Below, one piece after another: positions 1 through 8,875 of a DNA stretch of 64,000 bases. Location of the stretch: the NCBI GenBank assembly GCA_050187175.1, contig JBFWXS010000017.1:1-64000 (forward strand), written 5' to 3'. A program made the position numbers and the translations under genes. This DNA is from Zeimonas sp050187175. GTDB lineage: Bacteria; Pseudomonadota; Gammaproteobacteria; Burkholderiales; Burkholderiaceae_E. Positions within the stretch are counted from its first letter, which is position 1, and every line of letters begins with the position of its first letter. The notes beneath the pieces were generated by a model, which was not told the origin of the DNA, searched no databases, and saw only the letters and a program-made list of their open reading frames with translations.

Positions 1-106
1 GTCTGTTTGAGCGCAGCGCCCACAGGGCGCGGAGCGAGTTACGCCGCGCCAGCCCCAAGACGAGCAGCGCAGGGAAGTCGGCCCAAAGGGCCGACCGCCG
101 CATCCA
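1..106 (+). repeat. Dispersed two-hairpin repeat, copy 1 (may extend left of the window)
   Basis: This stretch shares ordered blocks with 48496-48603 on the opposite strand: GTCTGTYTGAGCG, GCGAGTTACGCCG, CGAGCANCGCAGGGAA and CATCCA. Two perfect hairpins sit between the blocks, at 16-30 (GCGCCC, loop ACA, GGGCGC) and 77-95 (GTCGGCCC, loop AAA, GGGCCGAC). In the other copy the stems have different sequences but stay paired, so structure seems to be conserved. No coding gene is visible here. Confidence 0.6.
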
Positions 107-146
107 TCCCCGCCGCCAACCCGCGCCTGCCGCTCCCCGCGGCAGT

Positions 147-182
147 AAAGAAAAAGCCGCCGTGGATGAATCCGTCGGCGGC
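147..182 (-). terminator. Rho-independent terminator of rpoH
   Basis: Read on the minus strand, a perfect 7-bp stem GCCGCCG/CGGCGGC (156-162 pairing with 176-182) closes a 13-nt loop. It is followed directly by TTTTTC and further T residues (147-155). It lies about 60 nt past the rpoH stop codon, as expected for an intrinsic terminator. Confidence 0.8.
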
Positions 183-241
183 CAAGAGGAAGGAGGAAGT
201 ACCAGTCGCCGCCCCGAGGGGGGGTGGAGCAGCGACCCTGT

Positions 242-1138
<897 letters not shown>

Positions 1139-1220
1139 GGATCGTTTTCCTTTCTTCACCCGGGGAGACTGCCTTCCGGCGCTTGATGACCCATGGGTCA
1201 GTTCCGGGTACGACGCAACA

Positions 1221-1247
1221 TTAGCACTCTGGGGGCCGGAGTGCCAA
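1221..1247 (-). promoter_or_regulatory. CIRCE element (HrcA operator) upstream of rpoH
   Basis: On the minus strand this reads TTGGCACTC-N9-GAGTGCTAA. It matches the CIRCE consensus TTAGCACTC-N9-GAGTGCTAA at 17 of 18 arm positions with the exact 9-nt spacer. It lies 82 bp upstream of the rpoH start. TTGGCA and TAATGT inside it are 18 bp apart and could be -35/-10 hexamers, in which case bound HrcA would block the promoter; that last point is inference. Confidence 0.88.
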
Positions 1248-1341
1248 TAAAACCTTGCGATCTTCATGATCGGCCCCACCTATCGGCCGCAAGCCGCGGG
1301 CCCGCGGCCTTTGCCCGCCCGGCTCAGCTGCAGGAGGGCGC

Positions 1342-1364
1342 TTGCAAGTCTATGAATTATAATA
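1342..1364. promoter_or_regulatory. AT-rich promoter-like island between rpoH and maiA
   Basis: The 343-bp divergent spacer between rpoH and maiA contains an AT-rich island with perfect TATAAT hexamers on both strands (1358-1363 plus, 1356-1361 minus). TTGCAA lies at 1342, but its spacing to the plus-strand hexamer is too short for a canonical promoter. It is a candidate -10 region for either gene without a convincing -35 partner. Confidence 0.3.
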
Positions 1365-1481
1365 AAAAATGGCGTCGGGACAGGCGATCTCCCCCGCCTT
1401 CGCCGCACGGCCCGCTGCAGCTGTGTGCCGCCGCCGTTCTGCCTGCCTTTCCGTCCATCGACCCCCGCGAGGATCCGACGC

Positions 1482-2132
1482 ATGCTGACGCTCTATACCT
1501 ACTTCCGCAGTTCCGCTGCCTTCCGCGTACGCATCGCGCTGAACCTGAAGGGCCTGGCCTGGACGCCCGAAGTGATCGCGCTGCCGAAGGGCGAGCAGTC
1601 GGGCGAAGCGTTCCGCGCCGTCAATCCCCAGGGGCTGGTGCCGATGCTGGTCGACGGCGAGCACCGGCTGGCGCAGTCGCTGGCGATCATGGAATACCTC
1701 GACGAAGCCCATCCCGGGCCGAAGCTGCTGCCGGCGGACGCGCTGGGCCGCGCGCGCGTGCGCTCCTTGTCGATGCTGATCGCTTCCGAGATCCATCCGC
1801 TGAACAATCTGCGCGTGCTGAACTACCTGCGCCATTCGGTCAAGGCCGACAAGGCGACCGTCGAGGCCTGGTACCGGCACTGGTGCACCGAGGGCCTGGG
1901 TGCATACGAGCGCCAGCTGGCCGACGGTGGCACGGGGCGCTTCTCGCACGGCGATCAGGTGACCATGGCCGATGCCTGCCTGGTGCCGCAGATCTTCAAT
2001 GCGCGCCGCTTCGACACGCCGCTGGAGCCGTTCCCGCGCACTCTGCGCGTGTTCGACGAATGCATGAAGCTGGACGCGTTCCAGAAGGCTCAGCCGGACG
2101 CACAGCCGGACGCGGCGCTGGCCGGCAGCTGA
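1482..2132 (+). CDS. maiA: Maleylacetoacetate isomerase / zeta-class glutathione S-transferase
   Basis: This 216-residue cytosolic enzyme is predicted to use glutathione to isomerise maleylacetoacetate to fumarylacetoacetate in tyrosine/homogentisate catabolism. The N-terminal thioredoxin-like fold carries the zeta-class signature SSAAFRVRIALNLKG (residues 8-22). QSLAIMEYLDE around residue 65 binds the gamma-glutamyl part of glutathione. An all-helical C-terminal domain follows. The ATG at 1482 has GAGGA about 8 nt upstream and gives the usual family length; an earlier in-frame ATG at 1425 would add a proline-rich leader. The close relative maleylpyruvate isomerase cannot be excluded, and no homogentisate genes lie nearby. 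Confidence 0.85.
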   Translation: MLTLYTYFRSSAAFRVRIALNLKGLAWTPEVIALPKGEQSGEAFRAVNPQGLVPMLVDGEHRLAQSLAIMEYLDEAHPGPKLLPADALGRARVRSLSMLIASEIHPLNNLRVLNYLRHSVKADKATVEAWYRHWCTEGLGAYERQLADGGTGRFSHGDQVTMADACLVPQIFNARRFDTPLEPFPRTLRVFDECMKLDAFQKAQPDAQPDAALAGS

Positions 2133-2314
2133 TCGGCGACCGAGCGGCGACCGAGCGGCCATCGAGCGGCGGCTGACCCGGTCGTCAGTGGCGGATGGGT
2201 TCGGCGGCCCGCTGCACCCGACCAGCGGGGCGCCGCAATCGCTGCGGCGGGCATAGCATCCCGGTCAAGAGGCCGCTGCCGCGTCGGCGCGGCCGCCCGC
2301 TGGAAAGCCGTCGC

Positions 2315-3049
2315 ATGTCCCCGAATCTCCCCCACGAATTGCCATTCACGGTGCGCCTCGTGCGAACCGAGGAAGACCTGCGGCGCGCCGTCGCCGTGCG
2401 CGCCGACGCGCTGCGCGAGCGCCTGCCCGAGGCCGACGGCATCTTCGTGTCGCCGGAGGAGGAGGATTTCCAGTCGAACACCGTGCTGCTGCTGGCCGCG
2501 TCGCAGCGCGACGGCAGTCCGCTGGGCAGCCTGCGGATGATGACCAATGACCACGGCAAGCGCCTCACGGTGGAACGCGCGCTGGAGCTGCCCGAGTCGC
2601 TGCGCGGCCAGTCGCTGGCCGAAGCCTCGCGGCTCGCGGTGCGGGCCGACCGCGGCGGCACCGTCGTGCGGATGATGCTGTGGAAGGCCTTCCATCGCTA
2701 CTGCCTGGCAATGCAGATCAACCGGATGCTGATCGCGGTCCGCGACAGCGAGGTGCGTCTGTACGAATCGTTCGGCTTCACCGACGCCGTGCCGGGCGGC
2801 CTCGCCGTGAACTCCGGCAAGACGGGCGCGGAAGCGCGCCGCGTGATGACGCTGAGCGTGTTCGAGCCGCTGCATCGTCCCGAGCTGCGCGCGCACCCGC
2901 TGTACGATTTCTTCTTCAGCGAGCGGCACGCCGAGATCGAAGTCTTCTCGTCGGTCGCCAGCCGCTGGAACGCGCCGCGCGTGCGCCGGCCGGCGCTGCC
3001 GGATCACGCGCGCATCGCCGAGCAGCTGGAGAAGCTGGCGTTCATCTGA
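2315..3049 (+). CDS. FeeM-like N-acyltransferase (GNAT superfamily)
   Basis: This 244-residue protein resembles N-acyl amino acid synthases of the FeeM type and, more distantly, autoinducer synthases. It has an N-terminal RLVRTEEDLRRAVAVRADAL segment, a GSLRMM strand near residue 70, and the ASRLAV strand near residue 107 that corresponds to the family's conserved exSRlav core. A C-terminal part follows with DFFFSERHAEIEVF. The expected reaction is transfer of an acyl chain from acyl-ACP to an amino acid, but the acceptor is unknown. The start at 2315 is chosen because GGAAAG lies upstream. It faces ftsY convergently across 37 bp. Confidence 0.65.
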   Translation: MSPNLPHELPFTVRLVRTEEDLRRAVAVRADALRERLPEADGIFVSPEEEDFQSNTVLLLAASQRDGSPLGSLRMMTNDHGKRLTVERALELPESLRGQSLAEASRLAVRADRGGTVVRMMLWKAFHRYCLAMQINRMLIAVRDSEVRLYESFGFTDAVPGGLAVNSGKTGAEARRVMTLSVFEPLHRPELRAHPLYDFFFSERHAEIEVFSSVASRWNAPRVRRPALPDHARIAEQLEKLAFI

Positions 3050-3086
3050 GCGCCGCACGGCAAGGCACCGGCGCCGTAGCGCAAGC

Positions 3087-4577
3087 TCAGTCGAGCAGCG
3101 CCGACGCGAACTCGTCGGCCGAGAACGCCTGCAGATCGTCGATGCCTTCGCCGACGCCGATGAAATAGACCGGGATCGGCTTGTCGCGCCGCGTATAGGC
3201 CAGCGCCGCCAGCGCGCCGCCCTTGGCGGTGCCGTCGAGCTTGGTCACGATCAGCCCGCTCAGGCCGATCGCTTCGTCGAAGGCCTTGACTTGCGCCAGC
3301 ATGTTCTGCCCGGTATTGCCGTCGAGCACGGCCAGCGCCTCGTGCGGCGCGCCGTCCATGGCCTTGGCGGTGACGCGCCGGATCTTCTTCAGCTCTTCCA
3401 TCAGGTGCAGCTGCGTCGGCAGTCGGCCGGCGGTGTCGATCATGACCACGCCGCTGCGCCGCGCGCGGCCGGCCGCGACGGCATCGAACGCCACGGCGGC
3501 CGGATCGCCACCGCTCTGTGCGATCACGTCGACGCCATTGCGCGCGCCCCATTCGGCCAGCTGTTCGCGGGCCGCGGCGCGGAACGTGTCGCCGGCGGCG
3601 AGCAGGATGGTCTTGCCTTCACGCTGCAGATGGCGCGCCAGCTTGCCGATCGAGGTCGTCTTGCCGGCGCCGTTGACGCCGGCGATCATCAGCACCAGCG
3701 GTTCGGCGCGGTCGATGTCCATCGGCCGCTCGAGCGGCTTCAGCAGTTCCACCAGCAGGCCGCGCAGCGCCTGCTTGACCTGCGCGCCGTCGGTCAGCCG
3801 CTGCTGCCGCACGCGCGATTGCAGTTCGCGCATCAGCCAGTCGGTGGTCTCGACGCCGGCGTCGCTGACCAGCAGCGCCGATTCGAGTTCCTCGAACAGC
3901 GCGTCGTCGACACGAACCGTGGAGAACAGCCCGGCCAGGTTGTTGCGGGTCTTGGACAGGCCCTGGCGCAGCCGCGACATCCACGAACGGCGCTCGGGTT
4001 CCGGTGCCGAGGACAGGACCAGCTCGGTCGCTTCGGGTTGCGCCGCCGATGGCGCGGCGGCGAGCGACGACGGCACGGGCGCGGCCGGCAGTGGAACGAC
4101 GAGCTCCGGCGACGCAGCGGCGGCTCGCTGTGGTCCGGAAGGCGGCGGNNNNNNNNNNNNNNNNNNNNNNNNNNNNNNNNNNNNNNNNNNNNNNNNNNNN
4201 NNNNNNNNNNNNNNNNNNNNNNNNNNNNNNNNNNNNNNNNNNNNNNNNCCGGAAGGCGGCGGACCGGAAGGCAGCGCTGGCGCGACGACGGAGGACGGGG
4301 CCGGCACGGCCGCCGGCGCTGCCGACTGCCCGAGAGGGGTCGGGTGCGGCGACGCGGCTGGGGCCTGCGGCGTGCTTGCAGTCTGCGGCGAGCTTGCAAC
4401 CTGAGGCGAGCTTGCAACCTGCGGCGCGGCGCCGGGCAGCGCGGCATCGGGTCGCGCGGCAACGTCCGCCGACGCGGCGCCGGCCGCTTCGGCTTCAATG
4501 ACCGGCGGCGAGGCTGATTCGGCGGGAGCCGCGGCAGGCGGGACCGCGGGCTTTTTTCGACGTAGGAATCCGAACAT
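3087..4577 (-). CDS. ftsY: Signal recognition particle receptor FtsY (interrupted by an assembly gap)
   Basis: FtsY docks the SRP-ribosome complex at the inner membrane through GTP-dependent pairing with Ffh. The C-terminal NG domain has G1 GVNGAGKTTSIGKLA, DTFRAAAREQL, DTAGRLPTQ and TKLDGTAKGG. The N-terminal A domain begins MFGFLRRKK and is a long Ala/Pro-rich linker with a repeated ASSPQ-type unit. The start at 4577 has GGAG at proper spacing. The 100-N gap at 4149-4248 falls in the linker and is flanked on both sides by CCGGAAGGCGGCGG, encoding PPPSG; frame is maintained across it. The true linker length is therefore unknown. It is divergent from the M16 peptidase gene, 36 bp away. Confidence 0.95.
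   Translation of the reverse strand: MFGFLRRKKPAVPPAAAPAESASPPVIEAEAAGAASADVAARPDAALPGAAPQVASSPQVASSPQTASTPQAPAASPHPTPLGQSAAPAAVPAPSSVVAPALPSGPPPSXXXXXXXXXXXXXXXXXXXXXXXXXXXXXXXXXXPPPSGPQRAAAASPELVVPLPAAPVPSSLAAAPSAAQPEATELVLSSAPEPERRSWMSRLRQGLSKTRNNLAGLFSTVRVDDALFEELESALLVSDAGVETTDWLMRELQSRVRQQRLTDGAQVKQALRGLLVELLKPLERPMDIDRAEPLVLMIAGVNGAGKTTSIGKLARHLQREGKTILLAAGDTFRAAAREQLAEWGARNGVDVIAQSGGDPAAVAFDAVAAGRARRSGVVMIDTAGRLPTQLHLMEELKKIRRVTAKAMDGAPHEALAVLDGNTGQNMLAQVKAFDEAIGLSGLIVTKLDGTAKGGALAALAYTRRDKPIPVYFIGVGEGIDDLQAFSADEFASALLD
4149..4248. other. Assembly gap (100 N) inside the ftsY linker
   Basis: Exactly 100 N, the usual placeholder for a gap of unknown size. The 14-bp string CCGGAAGGCGGCGG ends the left flank (4135-4148) and begins the right flank (4249-4262). 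On the right it is followed by a degenerate second 15-bp unit, so the gap lies in a short tandem repeat encoding PPPSG. Removing the gap plus one shared 14-mer (114 bp) keeps the reading frame. Confidence 0.95.
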
Positions 4578-4613
4578 GGCTACACTCCGCATGAATTCTA
4601 CCCGGGCTCCCCG

Positions 4614-6086
4614 ATGCTCCCGTTTCCGCTTCGCCATGCCATGGCCGCGTCGCTGAGGCCGGCCTTCGCCGCCGTTGCGCTTTCGGTGGCCGCGTCCATC
4701 GTCAACGCGCAGAATCAGCCGGCGCCGCCTTCATCACCCCCATCGTCGCAGTCGCCTTCGCGGCCGCTGGGTGCCATCGCGGCCCCGCCGGTATTCGAGC
4801 GCGTGCTGCCCAACGGCATGAAGGTGCTGGTGAAGGAGGATCGCCGCGCGCCTACGGTCGTGCACATGGTGCTGTATCGCGTAGGCTCCTTCGACGAAGT
4901 CAACGGCCGTACTGGCGTGGCGCATGCGCTCGAACACATGATGTTCAAAGGAACCCGCACGATAGGGCCGGGCGAGTTCTCGCGCCGAGTCGCCGAGCGC
5001 GGCGGCCAGGAGAACGCGTTCACCTCGCGCGACTACACCGGCTACTACCAGCAGATCCACGCGCGGCATCTGCCCGAGATGATGCAGCTCGAGTCGGACC
5101 GCATGGCCAATCTCGCGCTGACCGCCGAGGAGTTCGAGAAGGAGATCCGCGTCGTCATGGAGGAGCGCCGCTGGCGCATCGAGGATCGCGCGCAGTCGCT
5201 GGTGTACGAGCAGCTGATGGCCAGTGCCTTCGTCGCGTCGCCGTACCGCTCGCCGGTGGCCGGCTGGATGAGCGATCTCGAATCGATGACGGTCGCCGAT
5301 CTGCAGGCCTGGTACCGCGACTGGTACACGCCGTCGAACGCCGTGCTGGTGGTGGCCGGCGATGTGTCCGGCGAACAGGTCTGGCGGCTAGCCGAGCAGA
5401 CCTACGGCCGCATCGCGGCGCACGCGCTGCCCGATCGCAAGCCGCAGCGCGAACCCGAGCAGCGCGGCGTGCGCCGCTCGTGGGTCAAGGCGCAAGCCGA
5501 GAACCCGTATCTGATCATGGGCTTCAAGGTGCCGAAGCTGAACGACGTCGAGCGCGACGTCGATCCGTACGCGCTCGAGGTGCTAGCGGCGGTGCTCGAT
5601 CTGGACGAGAACGGCCGTCTAACCCGCAATCTGGTGCGCGGCTCGCGCATCGCCAACCGCGCGGGCGCCGGCTACGACATGACCAGCCGCGGGCCGGCGC
5701 TGTTCGTCTTCGACGGCACGCCGGCAGCGGGCCGCGGCACCGACGAGGTCGAGCGCGCGCTGCGCGACGAAGTGGCGCGCATCGCGCGCGATGGCGTGCG
5801 CGACGACGAGCTCGAGCGCATCAAGACGCAGTACGTCGCATCGCGCATCTATCAGCGCGATTCGCTGATGTCGCAGGCCATGGAGATCGGCATTCTCGAG
5901 ATCATCGGCCTGTCGCACCGCGACGCCGACCGGCAGCTCGAGCGCATCCGCGCGGTGACGCCGGCGCAGGTGCAGGCGGTGGCGCAGAAGTATTTCGGTG
6001 ACGACGCGCTGACCGTGGTGACGCTGATTCCGCAGCCGATCAGCAATGACCGGCCGAAGCAGGCGCCGGCCGGCGCGCGGCATTGA
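4614..6086 (+). CDS. M16 family zinc metallopeptidase, catalytic subunit (secreted)
   Basis: This 490-residue pitrilysin/insulinase-type peptidase has the inverted zinc motif HALEH (HxxEH) near residue 105, followed by MMFKGT. The downstream zinc-ligand glutamate lies in the EEFEKEIRVVMEERR region. An N-terminal signal peptide (hydrophobic AFAAVALSVAASIVNAQ) points to export to the periplasm. It is followed after 16 bp by a second M16 protein that lacks the zinc motif, the usual arrangement for a heterodimeric bacterial M16B peptidase. The substrate is unknown. An in-frame ATG at 4641 would give a shorter signal peptide and is a possible alternative start. Confidence 0.9.
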   Translation: MLPFPLRHAMAASLRPAFAAVALSVAASIVNAQNQPAPPSSPPSSQSPSRPLGAIAAPPVFERVLPNGMKVLVKEDRRAPTVVHMVLYRVGSFDEVNGRTGVAHALEHMMFKGTRTIGPGEFSRRVAERGGQENAFTSRDYTGYYQQIHARHLPEMMQLESDRMANLALTAEEFEKEIRVVMEERRWRIEDRAQSLVYEQLMASAFVASPYRSPVAGWMSDLESMTVADLQAWYRDWYTPSNAVLVVAGDVSGEQVWRLAEQTYGRIAAHALPDRKPQREPEQRGVRRSWVKAQAENPYLIMGFKVPKLNDVERDVDPYALEVLAAVLDLDENGRLTRNLVRGSRIANRAGAGYDMTSRGPALFVFDGTPAAGRGTDEVERALRDEVARIARDGVRDDELERIKTQYVASRIYQRDSLMSQAMEIGILEIIGLSHRDADRQLERIRAVTPAQVQAVAQKYFGDDALTVVTLIPQPISNDRPKQAPAGARH

Positions 6087-6102
6087 TCCGAGCGAGTTTC
6101 CG

Positions 6103-7701
6103 ATGAGTGCTTTCCAAGCCACCTATGCGAGCGCCCGCACCGCCGACGTGTCCGCGGTGACCACGGCGGCCGCCACCGCTGTCACCGCAGCCGCCCCAGC
6201 CGTCACCGCAGCCGCCGCGGCCGCCGCAGTCCCGATAACCGGGGCAGCCCTGGCATCCATGGCCGTCCCGGCAACCAAGGCTGCCCCGGCAACCAAGGCC
6301 GCAGCGCGCCGGCCGCTGCCGCAGCGCTTCGCCGGCTGGCTGCTGAGCCTGGCGCTGACGCTGTGCGCCGCGCTGCCCGTCGCCGTCGCCTGGGCCGCGC
6401 TGCCGATCGAGCACTGGACGACAGCCGGCGGCACGCGCGTCTATTTCGTGCGCGCCGATGCCATCCCGATGCTCGATCTCAGCCTCGACTTCGACGCCGG
6501 CGCGCGCTTCGACCCGGCGGGGCGCGAGGGCGTGGCATCGCTGACGCAGGCCATGCTGGCGCGCGGCACCGACTCGCTGGACGAGGCCGCCATTGCCGAG
6601 GCCTTCGCGCGGATCGGCGCGCAGCGCCGCGGCGGCGTGGGTGACGACCGCACCAGCCTGAGCCTGCGCACGCTGACCAGCGAAGCCGAGCTGCGGCAGG
6701 CGGTGTCGCTGCTGGCGTCGATCGTATCGCGGCCCAGCTTTCCGGCCGCCGTGCTGTCGCGCGAGAAGGAGCGGGTGACGCAGGCGCTGCGCGAAGCCGA
6801 GACCAAGCCCGAGACGATCGCGCAGCGCACCTTCGGCCGGCTCATGTATCCGCGGCATCCGTATGGCGACTTCAGTACGGTCGAGTCGATCGCCGCCATC
6901 GGCCGCGACGATCTGGTCGCGTTTCACCGCGCCTTCTATGGCGCGCGACGGGCCGTGGTCTCGATGATAGGCGCGATCACGCGGCAGCAGGCGGAGGCGA
7001 TCGCCGAACAGCTGAGCTCGGCGCTGCCGCCGGGCGACGGTCCGACCACGGTCGCGCCGGTCGAGCGTCTGCAGCGCGGCGTCGAGCGCCGCATCGAGCA
7101 CCCGGCCACGCAGAGCCATATCCTGGTCGGCCAGCCGGCGATCGCGCGCGGTGATCCCGACTTCTTCCCGCTGTTCGTCGGTAACTACGTGCTGGGCGGT
7201 GGCGGCTTCGTTTCGCGGCTGTACAACGAGGTCCGCGAGAAGCGCGGCCTGACCTACGGCGTCTACTCGTACTTTGCGCCGCAGCTGCAGCCCGGTCCGT
7301 TCACCATCAGCCTGCAGACGCAGAAGGAGCAGACCGACGTGGCGCTCGGCGTCGTGCGCGAGACGCTGGCCGCGTTCCTGCGCGACGGCCCGACGCAGAC
7401 CGAGCTGCGCGCCGCCAAGGACAATCTGATCGGCGGCTTTCCGCTGCGCATCGATTCGAACCGCAAGATCCTCGACCACCTGGCGCTGATCGGCTTCTAT
7501 CGGCTGCCGCTGGACTACCTGGACCGCTGGACCGAACGCGTCGAGGCGGTCACGCTCGAGCAGATCCGGGAGGCGTTCGCGCGGCAGCTGAAGCCCGATG
7601 CGATGGTCACGGTGGTCGTCGGCGCCGGGCCCGCCGCGGCCGCTCCTCCGGCCTCCGCTCCGGCGGCCTCCGCTCCGCCGGCGGCCGGCCCAGTGCGTTG
7701 A
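6103..7701 (+). CDS. M16 family peptidase-like protein, non-catalytic partner
   Basis: This protein has the M16 fold but no HxxEH: the equivalent helix reads GVASLTQAMLARGT. It should be the inactive partner that completes the chamber of the preceding catalytic subunit. The C-terminal half has the conserved GGGFVSRLYNEVREKRGLTYGVYS segment. The first 80 residues are odd, a run of Ala/Val/Thr repeats before a transmembrane or signal segment (WLLSLALTLCAALPVAVAWA). A start at 6259 would remove most of that leader. The C-terminus is again Ala/Pro-rich. It overlaps rsmD by 4 bp, so the genes are probably co-transcribed. Confidence 0.85.
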   Translation: MSAFQATYASARTADVSAVTTAAATAVTAAAPAVTAAAAAAAVPITGAALASMAVPATKAAPATKAAARRPLPQRFAGWLLSLALTLCAALPVAVAWAALPIEHWTTAGGTRVYFVRADAIPMLDLSLDFDAGARFDPAGREGVASLTQAMLARGTDSLDEAAIAEAFARIGAQRRGGVGDDRTSLSLRTLTSEAELRQAVSLLASIVSRPSFPAAVLSREKERVTQALREAETKPETIAQRTFGRLMYPRHPYGDFSTVESIAAIGRDDLVAFHRAFYGARRAVVSMIGAITRQQAEAIAEQLSSALPPGDGPTTVAPVERLQRGVERRIEHPATQSHILVGQPAIARGDPDFFPLFVGNYVLGGGGFVSRLYNEVREKRGLTYGVYSYFAPQLQPGPFTISLQTQKEQTDVALGVVRETLAAFLRDGPTQTELRAAKDNLIGGFPLRIDSNRKILDHLALIGFYRLPLDYLDRWTERVEAVTLEQIREAFARQLKPDAMVTVVVGAGPAAAAPPASAPAASAPPAAGPVR

Positions 7702-8357
7702 GCGGCGGGCGGCGCAGCGGTGGTGAGGCCCGCGGCGGCGGGGCTCCCGGTCGCGGCGGGGCGCCCGGCGGCGAGAGGCGCGGTGCGCCGCAGCGCATCC
7801 GCATCATCGGCGGCCGCTGGAAGCGGACGCCGCTCGAAGTCCCCGATCTGCCCGGCCTGCGGCCGACCCCCGACCGCGTCCGCGAGACGCTCTTCAACTG
7901 GCTCGGCCAGCGCCTGGACGGCTGGCGCTGCCTGGACGCCTTCGCCGGCACCGGCGCGCTGGGCTTCGAGGCAGCCTCGCGAGGTGCCGCGCAAGTCCTG
8001 ATGATCGAAGGAGAGCGGCGCGCGCAGGCGGCCATCGCGCGCACCATCGAGCGGCTGGAGGCGGCCGCGCAGATCCGGCTGCTGGGCGGCGACCTGTTCG
8101 AGCTGCTGCCGCGCCTGCTCGAAGGCGCCGATCGCTTCGATCTGCTGCTGCTGGACCCGCCGTTCGGTCGCGGCCTGCCGGCCAAGGCGCTGGCCGCGCT
8201 GACGCCGCTGCTGGCGCCCGTGGCGCTGGTCTACGTCGAGGCCGAGGTGCCGTTCGTGCCGCCGGCAGGGTTTTCACTGCTGCGCGCCGATCGGGCCGGG
8301 CAGGTCCATTATCATTTGTTGCGTCGTGATGACACGGCGGAACCGGAGTCCCTATGA
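7698..8357 (+). CDS. rsmD: 16S rRNA (guanine(966)-N2)-methyltransferase RsmD
   Basis: RsmD methylates G966 of 16S rRNA during small-subunit assembly. After a Gly/Arg-rich leader come IRIIGGRWKRTPLEVPD and LRPTPDRVRETLFNWL, typical of RsmD. The SAM-binding LDAFAGTGALGFEAASRGA and the catalytic LLLLDPPFGRGL (DPPF motif) follow. Length is 219 residues. The start is a TTG at 7698 within TTGA, overlapping the upstream stop codon; the stop overlaps coaD as ATGA. Translational coupling through peptidase, rsmD and coaD is therefore likely. Confidence 0.92.
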   Translation: MSGGRRSGGEARGGGAPGRGGAPGGERRGAPQRIRIIGGRWKRTPLEVPDLPGLRPTPDRVRETLFNWLGQRLDGWRCLDAFAGTGALGFEAASRGAAQVLMIEGERRAQAAIARTIERLEAAAQIRLLGGDLFELLPRLLEGADRFDLLLLDPPFGRGLPAKALAALTPLLAPVALVYVEAEVPFVPPAGFSLLRADRAGQVHYHLLRRDDTAEPESL

Positions 8358-8851
8358 CTTGCGCGATTTACCCAGGCACCTTCGACCCGATGACCCGCGG
8401 CCACGAGGACATCGTGCGGCGGGCGGCCCGTCTGTTCGACCGGGTGGTCATCGGCGTGGCCGAGAGCCGCGGCAAGAAGCCCATCTTCAGTCTCGACGAG
8501 CGGCTGGCGATCGCCCGCGAGGTGCTGGCCGATTACAAGAACGTCGAGGTTGTGGGTTTTTCGGGCCTGCTGGTCAGATTCGTGCAAGCTCAGCATGGCG
8601 ACGTGGTCATCCGCGGCCTGCGCGCGGTCACCGATTTCGAGTACGAATTCCAGCTTGCCGGCATGAATCGGCACCTGATGCCCGACGTCGAGACGATCTT
8701 CATGACGCCCACCGATCAGTACATGTTCATCTCCGGCACGCTGGTGCGCGAGATCGCGTTGATGGGCGGCGACGTGACCAAGTTCGTTGCGCCGTCCGTC
8801 GGCGAGTGGCTGCGTCGCAAGCTCGAGCAGCTCGGCGCGCGCGCCGACTGA
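8354..8851 (+). CDS. coaD: Phosphopantetheine adenylyltransferase
   Basis: CoaD catalyses the penultimate step of coenzyme A synthesis, converting 4'-phosphopantetheine and ATP to dephospho-CoA. The nucleotidyltransferase motif YPGTFDPMTRGHEDI is at residues 5-19, the IRGLRAVTDFEYEFQ block around residue 88, and ISGTLVREIA (the ISSTxxR equivalent) around 128. At 165 residues it has the family's normal size. ATGA overlap with rsmD suggests one transcript. Confidence 0.96.
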   Translation: MTCAIYPGTFDPMTRGHEDIVRRAARLFDRVVIGVAESRGKKPIFSLDERLAIAREVLADYKNVEVVGFSGLLVRFVQAQHGDVVIRGLRAVTDFEYEFQLAGMNRHLMPDVETIFMTPTDQYMFISGTLVREIALMGGDVTKFVAPSVGEWLRRKLEQLGARAD

Positions 8852-8875
8852 GGCTGCGGGAGGGGCGGGGCTGCC

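Noticed and set aside
1342..1364. Complete sigma-70 promoter for maiA
   Set aside because: TATAAT is perfect, but the only -35-like hexamer is 10 bp away; kept only as a low-confidence promoter-like island.
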